Positions 34,483 through 43,493 of a DNA stretch of 64,000 nucleotides are shown piece by piece. The position numbers were made by a program, and so were the translations under genes. Under the pieces are notes generated by a model. That model was given only the letters and a program-made list of their open reading frames with translations, ran no database searches and had not been told where the DNA came from. The DNA is taken from positions 1-64,000 of the forward strand of contig CAJULV010000008.1 of the NCBI GenBank assembly GCA_910587555.1, written 5' to 3'. Every line of letters starts with the position of its first letter. Position 1 is the first letter of the stretch. The stretch comes from an uncultured Acetatifactor sp. (lineage in GTDB: Bacteria; Bacillota; Clostridia; Lachnospirales; Lachnospiraceae).

Positions 34483-35325
34483 ATGGCATATGAGCTGGAG
34501 GAAATCAGGACAAGCCAGGAAATATTTTATTATCTACTGGAACATCACGAGCTGGGGGATGAACATCAGGAGCGTCTTTTTCGGGAGTATGCGGAAAACG
34601 AGCGGATTCAGAACCTGGTAAAATCCCAGGGGGAAGCTGCCCAGTGTGATATTGAGCGCTATGGGGATGTGATATACCTTATTCCCCGGGAGGATAATAG
34701 CTTTCTGGGATACTCCAAGGCGCAGCTGAAGCAGCTTTTATGCAAATCAGGAGGTACGGACAGGGACTACTATCTGTCTCAGTTCGTCATTTTGACCCTG
34801 CTGGTGGAGTTTTATGACGGCCAGGGCGCCACCAGCAAGACGAGAGACTACATGCGCGTAGGCGAATTGCAGAACTGCATTTCCGCCAGGCTGAAGGAAG
34901 GGGCGGAGCGGGCGGATGAAGGGCTGGAGGAGGTCCAGGGGATTGCCTTTTCCGACATGGCGGAAGCATATGAGGCGCTGCGCTCTGACGAGAAAGGCTC
35001 CCGGGCCAAAACCACCAAGGAGGGTTTTCTGTATCATATCCTGAATTTTCTGCAGAAACAGGGGCTGATTGAATATGTGGAAGAGGACGAGATGATTAAG
35101 ACGACAAAGAAGCTGGACCAGTTCATGGACTGGAATCTCTTAAACCAGAACCATTTCCAGAGAGTGAGGAGAGTGCTGGAAGAGAACGCTTCTGAGGCAT
35201 TGAAGGCACGGGCGGAGGGAAACCTGCCGGAGAATACGGGGAAGAAGGAAAAGGCAAAGAAACAGGCAAAGAAACAGGCAGCCCGCGGAAACGGGCAGAT
35301 GGGAGCAGGATTTGAGCAAAATTAA
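34483..35325 (+). CDS. jetB: Wadjet subunit JetB, MukE-like
   Basis: The 280-residue protein matches DUF4194/JetB: tandem winged helices with the sequence QFVILTLLVEFYDGQG in the centre, then a DEMIKTTKKLDQFMDW segment and a Lys-rich tail (NTGKKEKAKKQAKKQAARG). JetB (the KITE subunit) binds the JetA kleisin and helps regulate the loop-extruding complex. ATG 34483 follows AGGAGA. Its end overlaps the start of jetC by 14 bases. Confidence 0.88.
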   Translation: MAYELEEIRTSQEIFYYLLEHHELGDEHQERLFREYAENERIQNLVKSQGEAAQCDIERYGDVIYLIPREDNSFLGYSKAQLKQLLCKSGGTDRDYYLSQFVILTLLVEFYDGQGATSKTRDYMRVGELQNCISARLKEGAERADEGLEEVQGIAFSDMAEAYEALRSDEKGSRAKTTKEGFLYHILNFLQKQGLIEYVEEDEMIKTTKKLDQFMDWNLLNQNHFQRVRRVLEENASEALKARAEGNLPENTGKKEKAKKQAKKQAARGNGQMGAGFEQN

Positions 35326-38300
35326 CGCAGTCCGTCTGATTAATCTGAATTACAACAACAATTCCATCCGTATCAGCGATGAGACTTTCCGGTTTAACGG
35401 GGAAAGTACATTGCTGTCCCTCCGGAACGGCGGCGGGAAATCGGTCCTGGTGCAGATGATGATGGCTCCTTTTGTCCACAGGCGTTACCAGAATGCAAAG
35501 GACCGTCCGTTTGCCGGCTATTTTACCACCAATAAGCCCACGTTTATCCTGGTGGAGTGGAAGCTGGACCAGGGGGCAGGCTATGTGCTGACGGGGATGA
35601 TGGTCCGCAGAAGCCAGGAGATTGACGAAGCGCATCAGGATGAATTGGAAATTGTTAATTTTATATCGGAATACAAAGAACAATGCCAGCAGGATATTGC
35701 CCATCTCCCGGTGGTGGAGAAGACGAAAAAAGACATCACGCTGAAGGGCTTTGCAGCCTGCAGGCAGCTGTTTGAAATCTGGAAGCGGGAGAGACGGGTT
35801 CCTTTTTTCTATTATGACATGGATAACGCATCCCAGTCCAGGCAGTATTTCAGCAAGCTGGCGGAATATCAGATCCATTACAAGGAGTGGGAGGGCATCA
35901 TCAAGAAGGTCAACCTGAAGGAATCCGGCCTGTCGGATCTGTTTGCCGACTGCAGGGATGAAAAAGGGCTGGTGGAAAAGTGGTTCCTGGAGGCGGTGGA
36001 GAACAAGCTGAATCAGGACAGGAACCGGATGAAGGAATTCCAGGACATTATGGAGAAGTACACCGGGCAGTATAAGGATAACCGCTCCAAAATCCAGCGC
36101 AGGGATACCATCCGCGCTTTCGGGCAGGAGGCCGGGCAGGTGCGTGAAACGGCGCTCTATTACCGGGACGTGACTGGGAAGCTGGAGGGACAGAAGGGCA
36201 GGATAGCGGATTTCATTTACAGACTGCATGAACTGGAGAACCGGGAGCGGGCCAACGCGGAGATGGCCGGGCGGCAGATGGAGGAGCTGGAAAGACAGAT
36301 CAATGCGCTGGAATACGAGAAGCTGTCCGGTGAGTTTTACGATATAGCGGACAGGGAAAGAGATTCCTGCGTCAATCTGGAAATGCTGCGAATGGAGGAG
36401 GAAGCGCTTGTCCGGAAGCGGGAGGACATTCTGTACGGGATTCATGCGCTGGCATGCGCCAGGCAGCAGGAGAATCTGGAAGAATGCGGCCGGGAAAGGG
36501 AGCAGGAACTGCAGCGCCTGGAATTGTGCCGGGAAAAACAGGAGCATCTGGAGCCGGAGAGAATGCGGCTTGGATGGCTGCTCAGGCAGTATTATGACGG
36601 CCTTCGGGGGCGCCATGAGGAGGAGCGGGACAGGCACTGCGAGTCCGTGGCACGTTTGGAACAGGGAAAGGAAGATTCACGCAGAAAGCTGGAGGAACTG
36701 CAGGAGAGCGCAGACATGCTGATACGGCGCTGCAGTGCGCTGGACGCCCGGATGAGGATGTTCGACAGGACGGAGGAGCAATACAACCAGGACCATGGAG
36801 AGGAATGGAGCCGGAATATTCTTGGGGAATATGAGCCGGGCGCGCTGCAGATTGCCCGGTCGGAATATGAAAAGAAGCTGACAGCGGACGAGCGTGCAAG
36901 AACGGACGCAAAAAAAGCGGCGGAGCAGTGTAGGGAACAGGCGAGGAGCCTGCGGCGGCTGGTAGAGGATAAGGTGTCCGGGAGAGGGAAACTGGAATCC
37001 GCCGCGGCGGAAAGCAAAGCGAAGCTGCAGGATTTTGAGAGGGAGCTTTCGGAACGGGGAATCATTCTGCGGTATTTGGGGACGGGCCGGGAGGACGTCT
37101 TTGACACGGAAAAGATTTTGGACGCGGTCCGTCGTAAGCTCCAGGATACGGACATGGTCCGGCAGGGGCTGGAGAAGGAAGCGGACGCCCTGGAGAAGGA
37201 GTACCGGAAGATGGCTCAGGGACAGGTGCTGGAACTGTCTGAGACGTTCAGGGGGCTGCTGGAGGAAGCGGGGATTCATTTCGTATACGGTATGGAATGG
37301 CTGCAGAAGAACGGGTTTTCGCTTCGGCAGAATCAGCGGCTTGTGGCCGAACAGCCCTTTTTGCCTTATTCCCTGATTCTGTCAGGGGAGGAGCTGGATA
37401 GGCTTTCAGGTCTGGCGGAGCAGGTTTATACTTCTTCGCCGGTACCCATTCTGCGTAGGGAGGATCTGGAGCAGGCGGGGACGGAAACCGCGGGAACCCT
37501 TCATTTGCTTGGAAAAGTACATTTTTATATATGGTTTAACGATAATCTGCTGGACGAAGAGAAGCTGAAGGAGATGTTGGAGGTACAGGAGGCACGGATC
37601 CGAAAGCTTCGCGGTAAGATTGATACGAAGAAGGCGGAGTATACGGAATATATCGGTCACCAGGAGAAAATCAGGGGGCAGAAGGTGTCCAGGGGCGCTT
37701 ACGAGGGGGTGAAGGAGGAAATTGCCTCCCAGGAGAGGGAACTAGCCGACCTGGAACAGGAGATAATAAAAAAGCGGGAGGAACTGGACTCGCTGGAGGC
37801 GCGCAGGGAGGAGGCGGAACGGCAGGCGGCGCAGCTGGAGAAGGAGATTCTGTACCAGCACGGAAGGCTTGTGGATTTCGACAGATTCTGCAGCAGCTAT
37901 GGGGAGTACCGGGAGAACTGCCGCCTGCTGGAGAAGGCGCAGAAGGAGCAGGAGCGGAGCCTGAACCTCCGAAAGCTGGAACTGGAGAAAACCGCAAAAC
38001 TGGAGCAGGAACTGGAAACGGAGCAGAACCGTCTGACGGCGCTGGAGTGGGAGCTGAAAAGCTGCATGGAAAAGTGTTTGAAATACCGTCAGTATCCGCA
38101 GCCGGAGGAGAAGGCGGTGGAAGCCGTATCAGAGCGGAGTCTGCCGGATGCGCCCCTTTCACAGGAGCAGGCCGGGGAGGCGGAAATTCGTTATGAGGTT
38201 ATCACCGGCGGAATCGGCGCGGAGCAGCGGGAATTGGAGCAGCGGGTGGAGAAGGCGCAGAAGCGGTATGAAAAGGCGCTGGAGGAATTGAAAGCCCTGG

Positions 38301-39754
38301 CCGGAAAATACGTCCTGGAGGAAAAGGACTGGCTTCAGGTCCGCTATGATCGAAAGGAAGAGAGTCACCAGGAGAAGCTTCTGGAGGAGCAGGACAGAAA
38401 GCTGGGCATACAGGGTACGCTGATCCATGAGGAGGAAATCCGGTGTGCGCTGCGGAAACAGGAAAAAGAGGCAAAGCTTTCTCGGATAAGGGAGCGCTGC
38501 GGAAAGGATGCGCCGGCCCCAAGGGAAACCATCAAGACCATCCGCTTTGAGGATGCAATCCGGAAGCTGGAATACGAGAAGGATGAGTCCTCAAAGGAGG
38601 AAAAGCGGATTCTGAAAAAACTTCAGGGCTACGAGGGCAATCTGGCGGCCCTGGCGGAGTATGAGGACTTTGCCCGCGGGGAAGCGGCAGAATGGGAGAT
38701 GGATCTGGCTGCCATGGACGGAAAGGAACTGACAAAGCTGAAAGGTATCCTGGTTCGGGATTATAACGGCTATACCGAGGCACGCAGGGAGGCCAGGACG
38801 GCGCTGGAGCGGATGCTGAACCGGATGGTCCGGACGGAGGCTTTTGCGGAGGAATTCTATCAGAAGCCCCTGGAGGCCATGCTGCAGCTGACGGAAGATG
38901 CGGAGCAGGTGCTGAGACAGCTAGAAACCACGGTAGCCTCCTATGACAGCCTGATGGAGAAGCTGCAGGTAGACATCTCCATGGTGGAGAAGGAAAAGGC
39001 GAAGATCGTGGAACTGGTGGGGGATTATCTGAAGGAAGTGGACGATAATCTGAATAAAATAGATCGTAATTCCACTATAACCGTGCGGGAGCGTCCGGTG
39101 AAAATGCTGAGGATGGATCTGCCGGACTGGATGGAAAATGAGAATCTTTACCGGCTGCGTCTCCAGGATTACATCGACGATGTGACGGCAAGGGGAATTG
39201 CCCTGCTGGAGGAGAACCGGAACCTGCAGGAGTTCCTGGGTGCCCGTATGACCACCAAGGGGCTTTATGACGGCGTTGTAGGCATCGGGAATGTGCAGAT
39301 ACGGCTGTATAAAATCGAAGCGCAGAGGGAATATCCCATCACCTGGGCGGATGTGGCGAAAAACTCCGGCGGCGAGGGCTTTTTATCGGCGTTTGTAATC
39401 CTTTCCGCGCTGCTGTACTATATGAGGAAGGATGATTCGGATATCTTTGCGGACAGAAACGAGGGGAAGGTCCTGCTCATGGACAATCCCTTTGCCCAGA
39501 CCAATGCCTCCCATCTGCTGAAGCCGCTGATGGATATGGCAAAGAAGGCGAATACCCAGCTCATCTGCCTGTCCGGCCTGGGCGGTGAGTCCATTTACAA
39601 TTGTTTTGACAATATTTATGTGCTGACGCTGATTTCCGCCAACCTGCGCAATGACATGCAGTACCTGAAAGCGGAGCGTATGAGGGGATCTGAGGAGGAG
39701 ACCGTGCTGGCGTCCCGGATTGAAGTCATGGAGCAGCAGGAATTTGTATTCTGA
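35312..39754 (+). CDS. jetC: Wadjet subunit JetC, MukB/SMC-like ATPase
   Basis: The 1,480-residue protein is an SMC-type motor. The N-terminal head has Walker A in LRNGGGKSVLVQMM (about residue 38). Two long coiled-coil stretches rich in Glu, Arg, Leu and Gln (about 300-630 and 760-1200) flank a hinge-like section near 650-740. The C-terminal head has a signature-like NSGGEGFLSAFVILSALL (about 1350) and Walker B VLLMDNPFAQTNA. The TTG start at 35312 overlaps jetB and has AGCAGGA in front. In Wadjet, JetABC extrudes DNA loops and hands small circles to JetD for cutting. All expected motifs are present and the frame is unbroken, so the system looks functional. Confidence 0.92.
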   Translation: MSKINAVRLINLNYNNNSIRISDETFRFNGESTLLSLRNGGGKSVLVQMMMAPFVHRRYQNAKDRPFAGYFTTNKPTFILVEWKLDQGAGYVLTGMMVRRSQEIDEAHQDELEIVNFISEYKEQCQQDIAHLPVVEKTKKDITLKGFAACRQLFEIWKRERRVPFFYYDMDNASQSRQYFSKLAEYQIHYKEWEGIIKKVNLKESGLSDLFADCRDEKGLVEKWFLEAVENKLNQDRNRMKEFQDIMEKYTGQYKDNRSKIQRRDTIRAFGQEAGQVRETALYYRDVTGKLEGQKGRIADFIYRLHELENRERANAEMAGRQMEELERQINALEYEKLSGEFYDIADRERDSCVNLEMLRMEEEALVRKREDILYGIHALACARQQENLEECGREREQELQRLELCREKQEHLEPERMRLGWLLRQYYDGLRGRHEEERDRHCESVARLEQGKEDSRRKLEELQESADMLIRRCSALDARMRMFDRTEEQYNQDHGEEWSRNILGEYEPGALQIARSEYEKKLTADERARTDAKKAAEQCREQARSLRRLVEDKVSGRGKLESAAAESKAKLQDFERELSERGIILRYLGTGREDVFDTEKILDAVRRKLQDTDMVRQGLEKEADALEKEYRKMAQGQVLELSETFRGLLEEAGIHFVYGMEWLQKNGFSLRQNQRLVAEQPFLPYSLILSGEELDRLSGLAEQVYTSSPVPILRREDLEQAGTETAGTLHLLGKVHFYIWFNDNLLDEEKLKEMLEVQEARIRKLRGKIDTKKAEYTEYIGHQEKIRGQKVSRGAYEGVKEEIASQERELADLEQEIIKKREELDSLEARREEAERQAAQLEKEILYQHGRLVDFDRFCSSYGEYRENCRLLEKAQKEQERSLNLRKLELEKTAKLEQELETEQNRLTALEWELKSCMEKCLKYRQYPQPEEKAVEAVSERSLPDAPLSQEQAGEAEIRYEVITGGIGAEQRELEQRVEKAQKRYEKALEELKALAGKYVLEEKDWLQVRYDRKEESHQEKLLEEQDRKLGIQGTLIHEEEIRCALRKQEKEAKLSRIRERCGKDAPAPRETIKTIRFEDAIRKLEYEKDESSKEEKRILKKLQGYEGNLAALAEYEDFARGEAAEWEMDLAAMDGKELTKLKGILVRDYNGYTEARREARTALERMLNRMVRTEAFAEEFYQKPLEAMLQLTEDAEQVLRQLETTVASYDSLMEKLQVDISMVEKEKAKIVELVGDYLKEVDDNLNKIDRNSTITVRERPVKMLRMDLPDWMENENLYRLRLQDYIDDVTARGIALLEENRNLQEFLGARMTTKGLYDGVVGIGNVQIRLYKIEAQREYPITWADVAKNSGGEGFLSAFVILSALLYYMRKDDSDIFADRNEGKVLLMDNPFAQTNASHLLKPLMDMAKKANTQLICLSGLGGESIYNCFDNIYVLTLISANLRNDMQYLKAERMRGSEEETVLASRIEVMEQQEFVF

Positions 39755-39822
39755 GTTGACCGTGCGGCAGCAGAGAGGACGCGGTACGGTATGGAGTGTC
39801 CGGAGGGATTAGGAGGACAGGA

Positions 39823-40446
39823 ATGAATAACTATGTCACATATTTGGAGGAAACCCTGCCGCAGAAGGACAGCCTGAAGCTGGTAAAGACGGAGGCGAAA
39901 AAATTTTACCAGTCAAATCCGCCGGAGGAATGCCTGGAGATGGGATATACGCTGTACGGATCGGAAAATTTCCAGATACAGGAGATCGGCGTGTTTCTTC
40001 TGGGATACTGTGCCCATGCATTTCCGGATGCCCAGGTATTCTTACGGGATAAGGTGAGCCTTCACAAGAACTGGAAGGTACAGGAAATCCTGGCAATGGC
40101 ATTTGACAGCCACTGTAAGATGATCGGTTACGAACAGGCGCTTCCTCTTATCAGAGAGTGGATGGAAAGCGATAATGCAAATGTGCGCAGGGCTGCGTCA
40201 GAGGGGCTGAGGGTGTGGACAGGACGGCCTTATTTTAAGGAAAACCCGGGTATTGCCGTTGAGATCCTGGCGTCCCGCAGGGAGGATGCCAGTGAGAAGG
40301 TACGCAAATCCGTGGGCAATGCCCTGCGTGACATCAGCCGGAAGCATCCGCAGCTGGTGGCGGCGGAACTGGCGAAATGGGATTTGTCTTCCAGGAAGGT
40401 GCAGGAGGTGTATCAGCTGGCGGGGAAATATTTATATGTAAAATAA
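39823..40446 (+). CDS. HEAT-repeat protein, DNA alkylation repair-like
   Basis: The 207-residue protein is nearly all helical, with repeated units such as FQIQEIGVFLLGYCAH, WKVQEILAMAFDSHC, ANVRRAASEGLRVWTGRP and EKVRKSVGNALRDISRKHP that match the AlkC/AlkD DNA alkylation repair fold. VRRAASEGLRVW and KVRKSVGNALRDI resemble the DNA-facing helices. AGGAGG precedes ATG 39823. It follows jetC by 68 bases with no terminator, so it may be in the Wadjet transcript. It could be a true glycosylase that opens alkylated bases or a structural DNA-binding accessory. Confidence 0.75.
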   Translation: MNNYVTYLEETLPQKDSLKLVKTEAKKFYQSNPPEECLEMGYTLYGSENFQIQEIGVFLLGYCAHAFPDAQVFLRDKVSLHKNWKVQEILAMAFDSHCKMIGYEQALPLIREWMESDNANVRRAASEGLRVWTGRPYFKENPGIAVEILASRREDASEKVRKSVGNALRDISRKHPQLVAAELAKWDLSSRKVQEVYQLAGKYLYVK

Positions 40447-40480
40447 GACTTTGTCTATTTTGTTTTGGGGAAAGAAACAA

Positions 40481-40509
40481 GTGACAGACCGGACGAGTCC
40501 GTGTATAAT
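40481..40509 (+). promoter_or_regulatory. sigma-A promoter of the MATE genes
   Basis: GTGACA (40481-40486) and TATAAT (40504-40509) are 17 bases apart, 30 bases ahead of the first MATE start codon. Confidence 0.6.
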
Positions 40510-40539
40510 GGACTGTAAATAAACGCGAGGTGAAAATAG

Positions 40540-41916
40540 ATGGAAATGCTGAAGAAGTTTTTTGCGCCGGTGGACATGACGGAGGGTTCTCCCTGGAAAA
40601 AAATCGTGTTCTTTACGGTACCCATGCTGGTGGGGAACATTGCCCAGCAGCTCTACAACACGGTGGACAGCGTGGTGGTGGGCAACTATGTGGGCGACAA
40701 TGCCCTGGCGGCTGTGGGGAGTGCGGGTCCGATCCTGAACCTGCTGCTGGTACTGTTCGTAGGTATCAGTGTGGGCGCGGGTATTATCGTGTCCCAGTAT
40801 TTCGGGGCAAAGGAACGGGAGAAGCTGTCGGGCACGATTGGGAACTGCATTACGCTGACGGCTGTGGCTACCATATTCGTGATGGTGGTGGCCTCTTTGG
40901 TGTCAAGGCCCCTGTTGGAACTGCTGGATACGCCGGAATCCATTATTGACTGGTGCCAGTCCTACCTGCTGATTCTGTTCATCGGATCTGCCGGACTGGC
41001 ATTTTATAACATATTGAGCGGTATCCTGCGGGGACTGGGGGATTCCATGTCCGCTTTGGCATATTTGCTGGTATCTACGGTACTCAATATTGTTCTGGAT
41101 CTGGTATTTGTGGCAAAACTGGATATGGGTGTCAGCGGTGTTGCCCTGGCCACGGTGATTGCCCAGCTGATATCCGCCCTGCTGTGCTTTCTGCGGCTGA
41201 GTAAGATGGTGGATCTGTTCGACATGAAGCCCCGTTATCTGAAGCTGGAGAAACACCACGCCCTGAAGATTATCCGGCTTGGCCTTCCCTCGGGTATCAC
41301 CCAGGCTATCTTCTCCATGGCAATGATCGTGGTGCAGTCTCTGACCAACAGCTTTGGAGAGATGTTTATTGCGGCCAATGTCATCATCATGCGCGTGGAC
41401 GGGTTTGCCATGATGCCCAATTTCTCTTTCGGTACGGCTATGACTACATATGCCGGACAGAACGTGGGAGCCAGGATGTACGACAGGGTGGAGAAGGGCG
41501 CGAAGCAGGGGACACTGATTGCAATGGGGGTATCTGCCATACTGACCTCCCTGATACTGGTATTCGGCAAGGCGCTGATGGGAATTTTCACCAAGACACC
41601 GGAGCTGGTGGACTTAAGCCGGTATATGATGGGTATTCTGGCGGTGGGCTATGTGGCTATGGCAGTGACCCAGAGCCTGTCCGGCGTCATGCGCGGTGCG
41701 GGGGATACAGTGACACCCATGTGGATATCTATCGTCACCACCATTTTTATCCGTGTACCGGTGGCCTATGGAATCGCGTTTCTGACCAGATCGGCGGCGT
41801 TTCCGGGAGGGCGTCAGGAGTGTATCTTCATTTCCCTGCTGAGTTCCTGGGTGGCAGGCGCGCTGATTACGTTTTTCTTCTATAAGAGAGGGAAGTGGAA
41901 AGAGAAGGCGGTATAG
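40540..41916 (+). CDS. MATE-family multidrug efflux transporter
   Basis: The 458-residue protein has twelve hydrophobic helices in two related halves. VPMLVGNIAQQLYNTVDSVVVGNYVG at the N-terminus and GLPSGITQAIFSMAMIVVQSL in the second half are the usual MATE openings of each half. ILRGLGDSMSALAY and MRGAGDTVTPMWIS are the repeated R-G-x-GDS/T motifs. These pumps expel cationic or other toxic compounds using Na+ or H+ gradients. GAGGTG precedes ATG 40540. A second MATE gene follows 21 bases later, likely in the same transcript. Confidence 0.92.
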   Translation: MEMLKKFFAPVDMTEGSPWKKIVFFTVPMLVGNIAQQLYNTVDSVVVGNYVGDNALAAVGSAGPILNLLLVLFVGISVGAGIIVSQYFGAKEREKLSGTIGNCITLTAVATIFVMVVASLVSRPLLELLDTPESIIDWCQSYLLILFIGSAGLAFYNILSGILRGLGDSMSALAYLLVSTVLNIVLDLVFVAKLDMGVSGVALATVIAQLISALLCFLRLSKMVDLFDMKPRYLKLEKHHALKIIRLGLPSGITQAIFSMAMIVVQSLTNSFGEMFIAANVIIMRVDGFAMMPNFSFGTAMTTYAGQNVGARMYDRVEKGAKQGTLIAMGVSAILTSLILVFGKALMGIFTKTPELVDLSRYMMGILAVGYVAMAVTQSLSGVMRGAGDTVTPMWISIVTTIFIRVPVAYGIAFLTRSAAFPGGRQECIFISLLSSWVAGALITFFFYKRGKWKEKAV

Positions 41917-41937
41917 GAAGCGGAACGGGAGATAAAT

Positions 41938-43335
41938 ATGCGTCATGAAATGTCATATGAGGAAAAATACAAGATGATGGTGGAAACCCCGGTCAACAGG
42001 CTGATTCCCAGGCTGGCGGTGCCCACGATTATCAGCATGCTGATAACGTCTGTCTACAATATGGCGGACACCTTTTTTGTGAGCCGGCTGAGTACCAGCG
42101 CTTCCGGGGCGGTGGGCGTGAATTTTTCCCTGATGGCCATGATCCAGGCCATCGGCTTTACCCTGGGGATGGGAAGCGGCAATTACATGTCCCGCATGCT
42201 GGGGGAGAAGGCGGACGATAAGGCACAGAGGGCCTGTTCCACGGCTGTGTACACTGCTTTTGTATTCGGGCTGATGCTGGCGGTATTCGGTGTATGGAAT
42301 ATTGACGCCCTGGTGCGTGTGCTGGGGGCCACGGAGACGATTGCGCCCTTTGCCAGGGATTACGGGCGTTATATACTGATTGCCGCGCCCTATATGACGG
42401 TGTCGTTTGTGTTCAACAATCATCTGCGGGCGCAGGGAAACGCAGCGCTGTCCATGATGGGGATTACCGCGGGGGGCGTGCTGAATGTGGTGCTGGATCC
42501 CATACTGATATTCGGGTTTGGGATGGGCATTTCAGGAGCGGCCATTGCCACGATAATCAGCCAGTTTATCAGTTTTCTGATCCTTGCCCTGCTGGTGGTC
42601 CGTTCCGGCAATGTGCTGAAGCCCCACCCGAAATTTCTTACCGTGAGATGGTGGGTGTTCCGGGAAATCCTGTCAGCCGGAATGCCTACGCTGGGACGGC
42701 AGGGGCTGGCAAGCCTGGCTTCCGTGCTTTTGAACGTGGCGGCTTCCGGCTTCGGGGATGCGGCTGTGGCGGCCATGTCCATCGTCACCAGGATAATGAT
42801 GTTCATCAATTCGGCACTGATAGGATTCGGGCAGGGTTTTCAGCCAGTGTGCGGTTTTAATTTCGGCGCAAAGCGGTACGGCCGGGTGCTGGAGGCGTAC
42901 TTTTTTTGCCGAAAGGTTGCCTTTGTGTTCCTGCTGGCTATGGCGGTGATTATGTTTGCGGTTTCCACGCCGATTATGAGGCTGTTCAGGAAGGAGGATG
43001 CGGAGGTAATACGGATAGGGTCCAAGGCGCTGAAGATGCAGTGCCTGCTGTTGCCGGTTCAGTCCTTTACCATCATCGGCAACATGCTGACCCAGTCCAT
43101 CGGATACAGCTTTCGCGCCACGTTGACAGCCATCGGGAAGCAGGGGCTGTTTTTCATTCCGGCGATCCTGATTTTACCGGGGCATCTGGGAATTCTGGGA
43201 CTGCAGTTGTCACAGCCCATCGCGGATTTGCTGACCTTTATCCTGACACAGGCAATTGTGGTGATGGTGGTGAAAGAATTGAAGGAAATGCAAAAAATTC
43301 CGGCTGTGGGTCCGGGCACGCTGAAGGGCACCTAA
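41938..43335 (+). CDS. second MATE-family efflux transporter
   Basis: The 465-residue protein shares the twelve-helix MATE plan with its neighbour but is clearly different in sequence: MVETPVNRLIPRLAVPTIISMLITSVYNMADTFFV at the start and LRAQGNAALSMMGITAGGVLNVVLDPILIF in the first half. This opening resembles the Bacteroidetes/Clostridia NorM-like subgroup. GGGAGA precedes ATG 41938. The pair may act on different drugs; heterodimers are not known for MATE proteins. Confidence 0.92.
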   Translation: MRHEMSYEEKYKMMVETPVNRLIPRLAVPTIISMLITSVYNMADTFFVSRLSTSASGAVGVNFSLMAMIQAIGFTLGMGSGNYMSRMLGEKADDKAQRACSTAVYTAFVFGLMLAVFGVWNIDALVRVLGATETIAPFARDYGRYILIAAPYMTVSFVFNNHLRAQGNAALSMMGITAGGVLNVVLDPILIFGFGMGISGAAIATIISQFISFLILALLVVRSGNVLKPHPKFLTVRWWVFREILSAGMPTLGRQGLASLASVLLNVAASGFGDAAVAAMSIVTRIMMFINSALIGFGQGFQPVCGFNFGAKRYGRVLEAYFFCRKVAFVFLLAMAVIMFAVSTPIMRLFRKEDAEVIRIGSKALKMQCLLLPVQSFTIIGNMLTQSIGYSFRATLTAIGKQGLFFIPAILILPGHLGILGLQLSQPIADLLTFILTQAIVVMVVKELKEMQKIPAVGPGTLKGT

Positions 43336-43493
43336 CCTGACGAATATATTCGCAAAACCTGCGTTTACGCGCTTCGGCGCCTGCTTGAGCATCCGCATTA
43401 TGCGTATTGGGGAGCGGATTGCCGATCTGGCGGCTGTGGCGGAAAATTTTTATGGGAACAGACAGGAGATGGACGGTTCCGACGGGGAGATAT

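Noticed and set aside
35123..36637. Minus-strand frame of about 500 codons across the jetB/jetC junction
   Set aside because: It runs antisense to two genes with strong motifs and has Pro/Leu/His-rich shadow composition.
43341..43352. LexA/DinR operator (CGAATATATTCG)
   Set aside because: The palindrome is perfect but two bases shorter than the Gram-positive SOS box spacing, and it lies 140 bases before mnmA, not an SOS gene.
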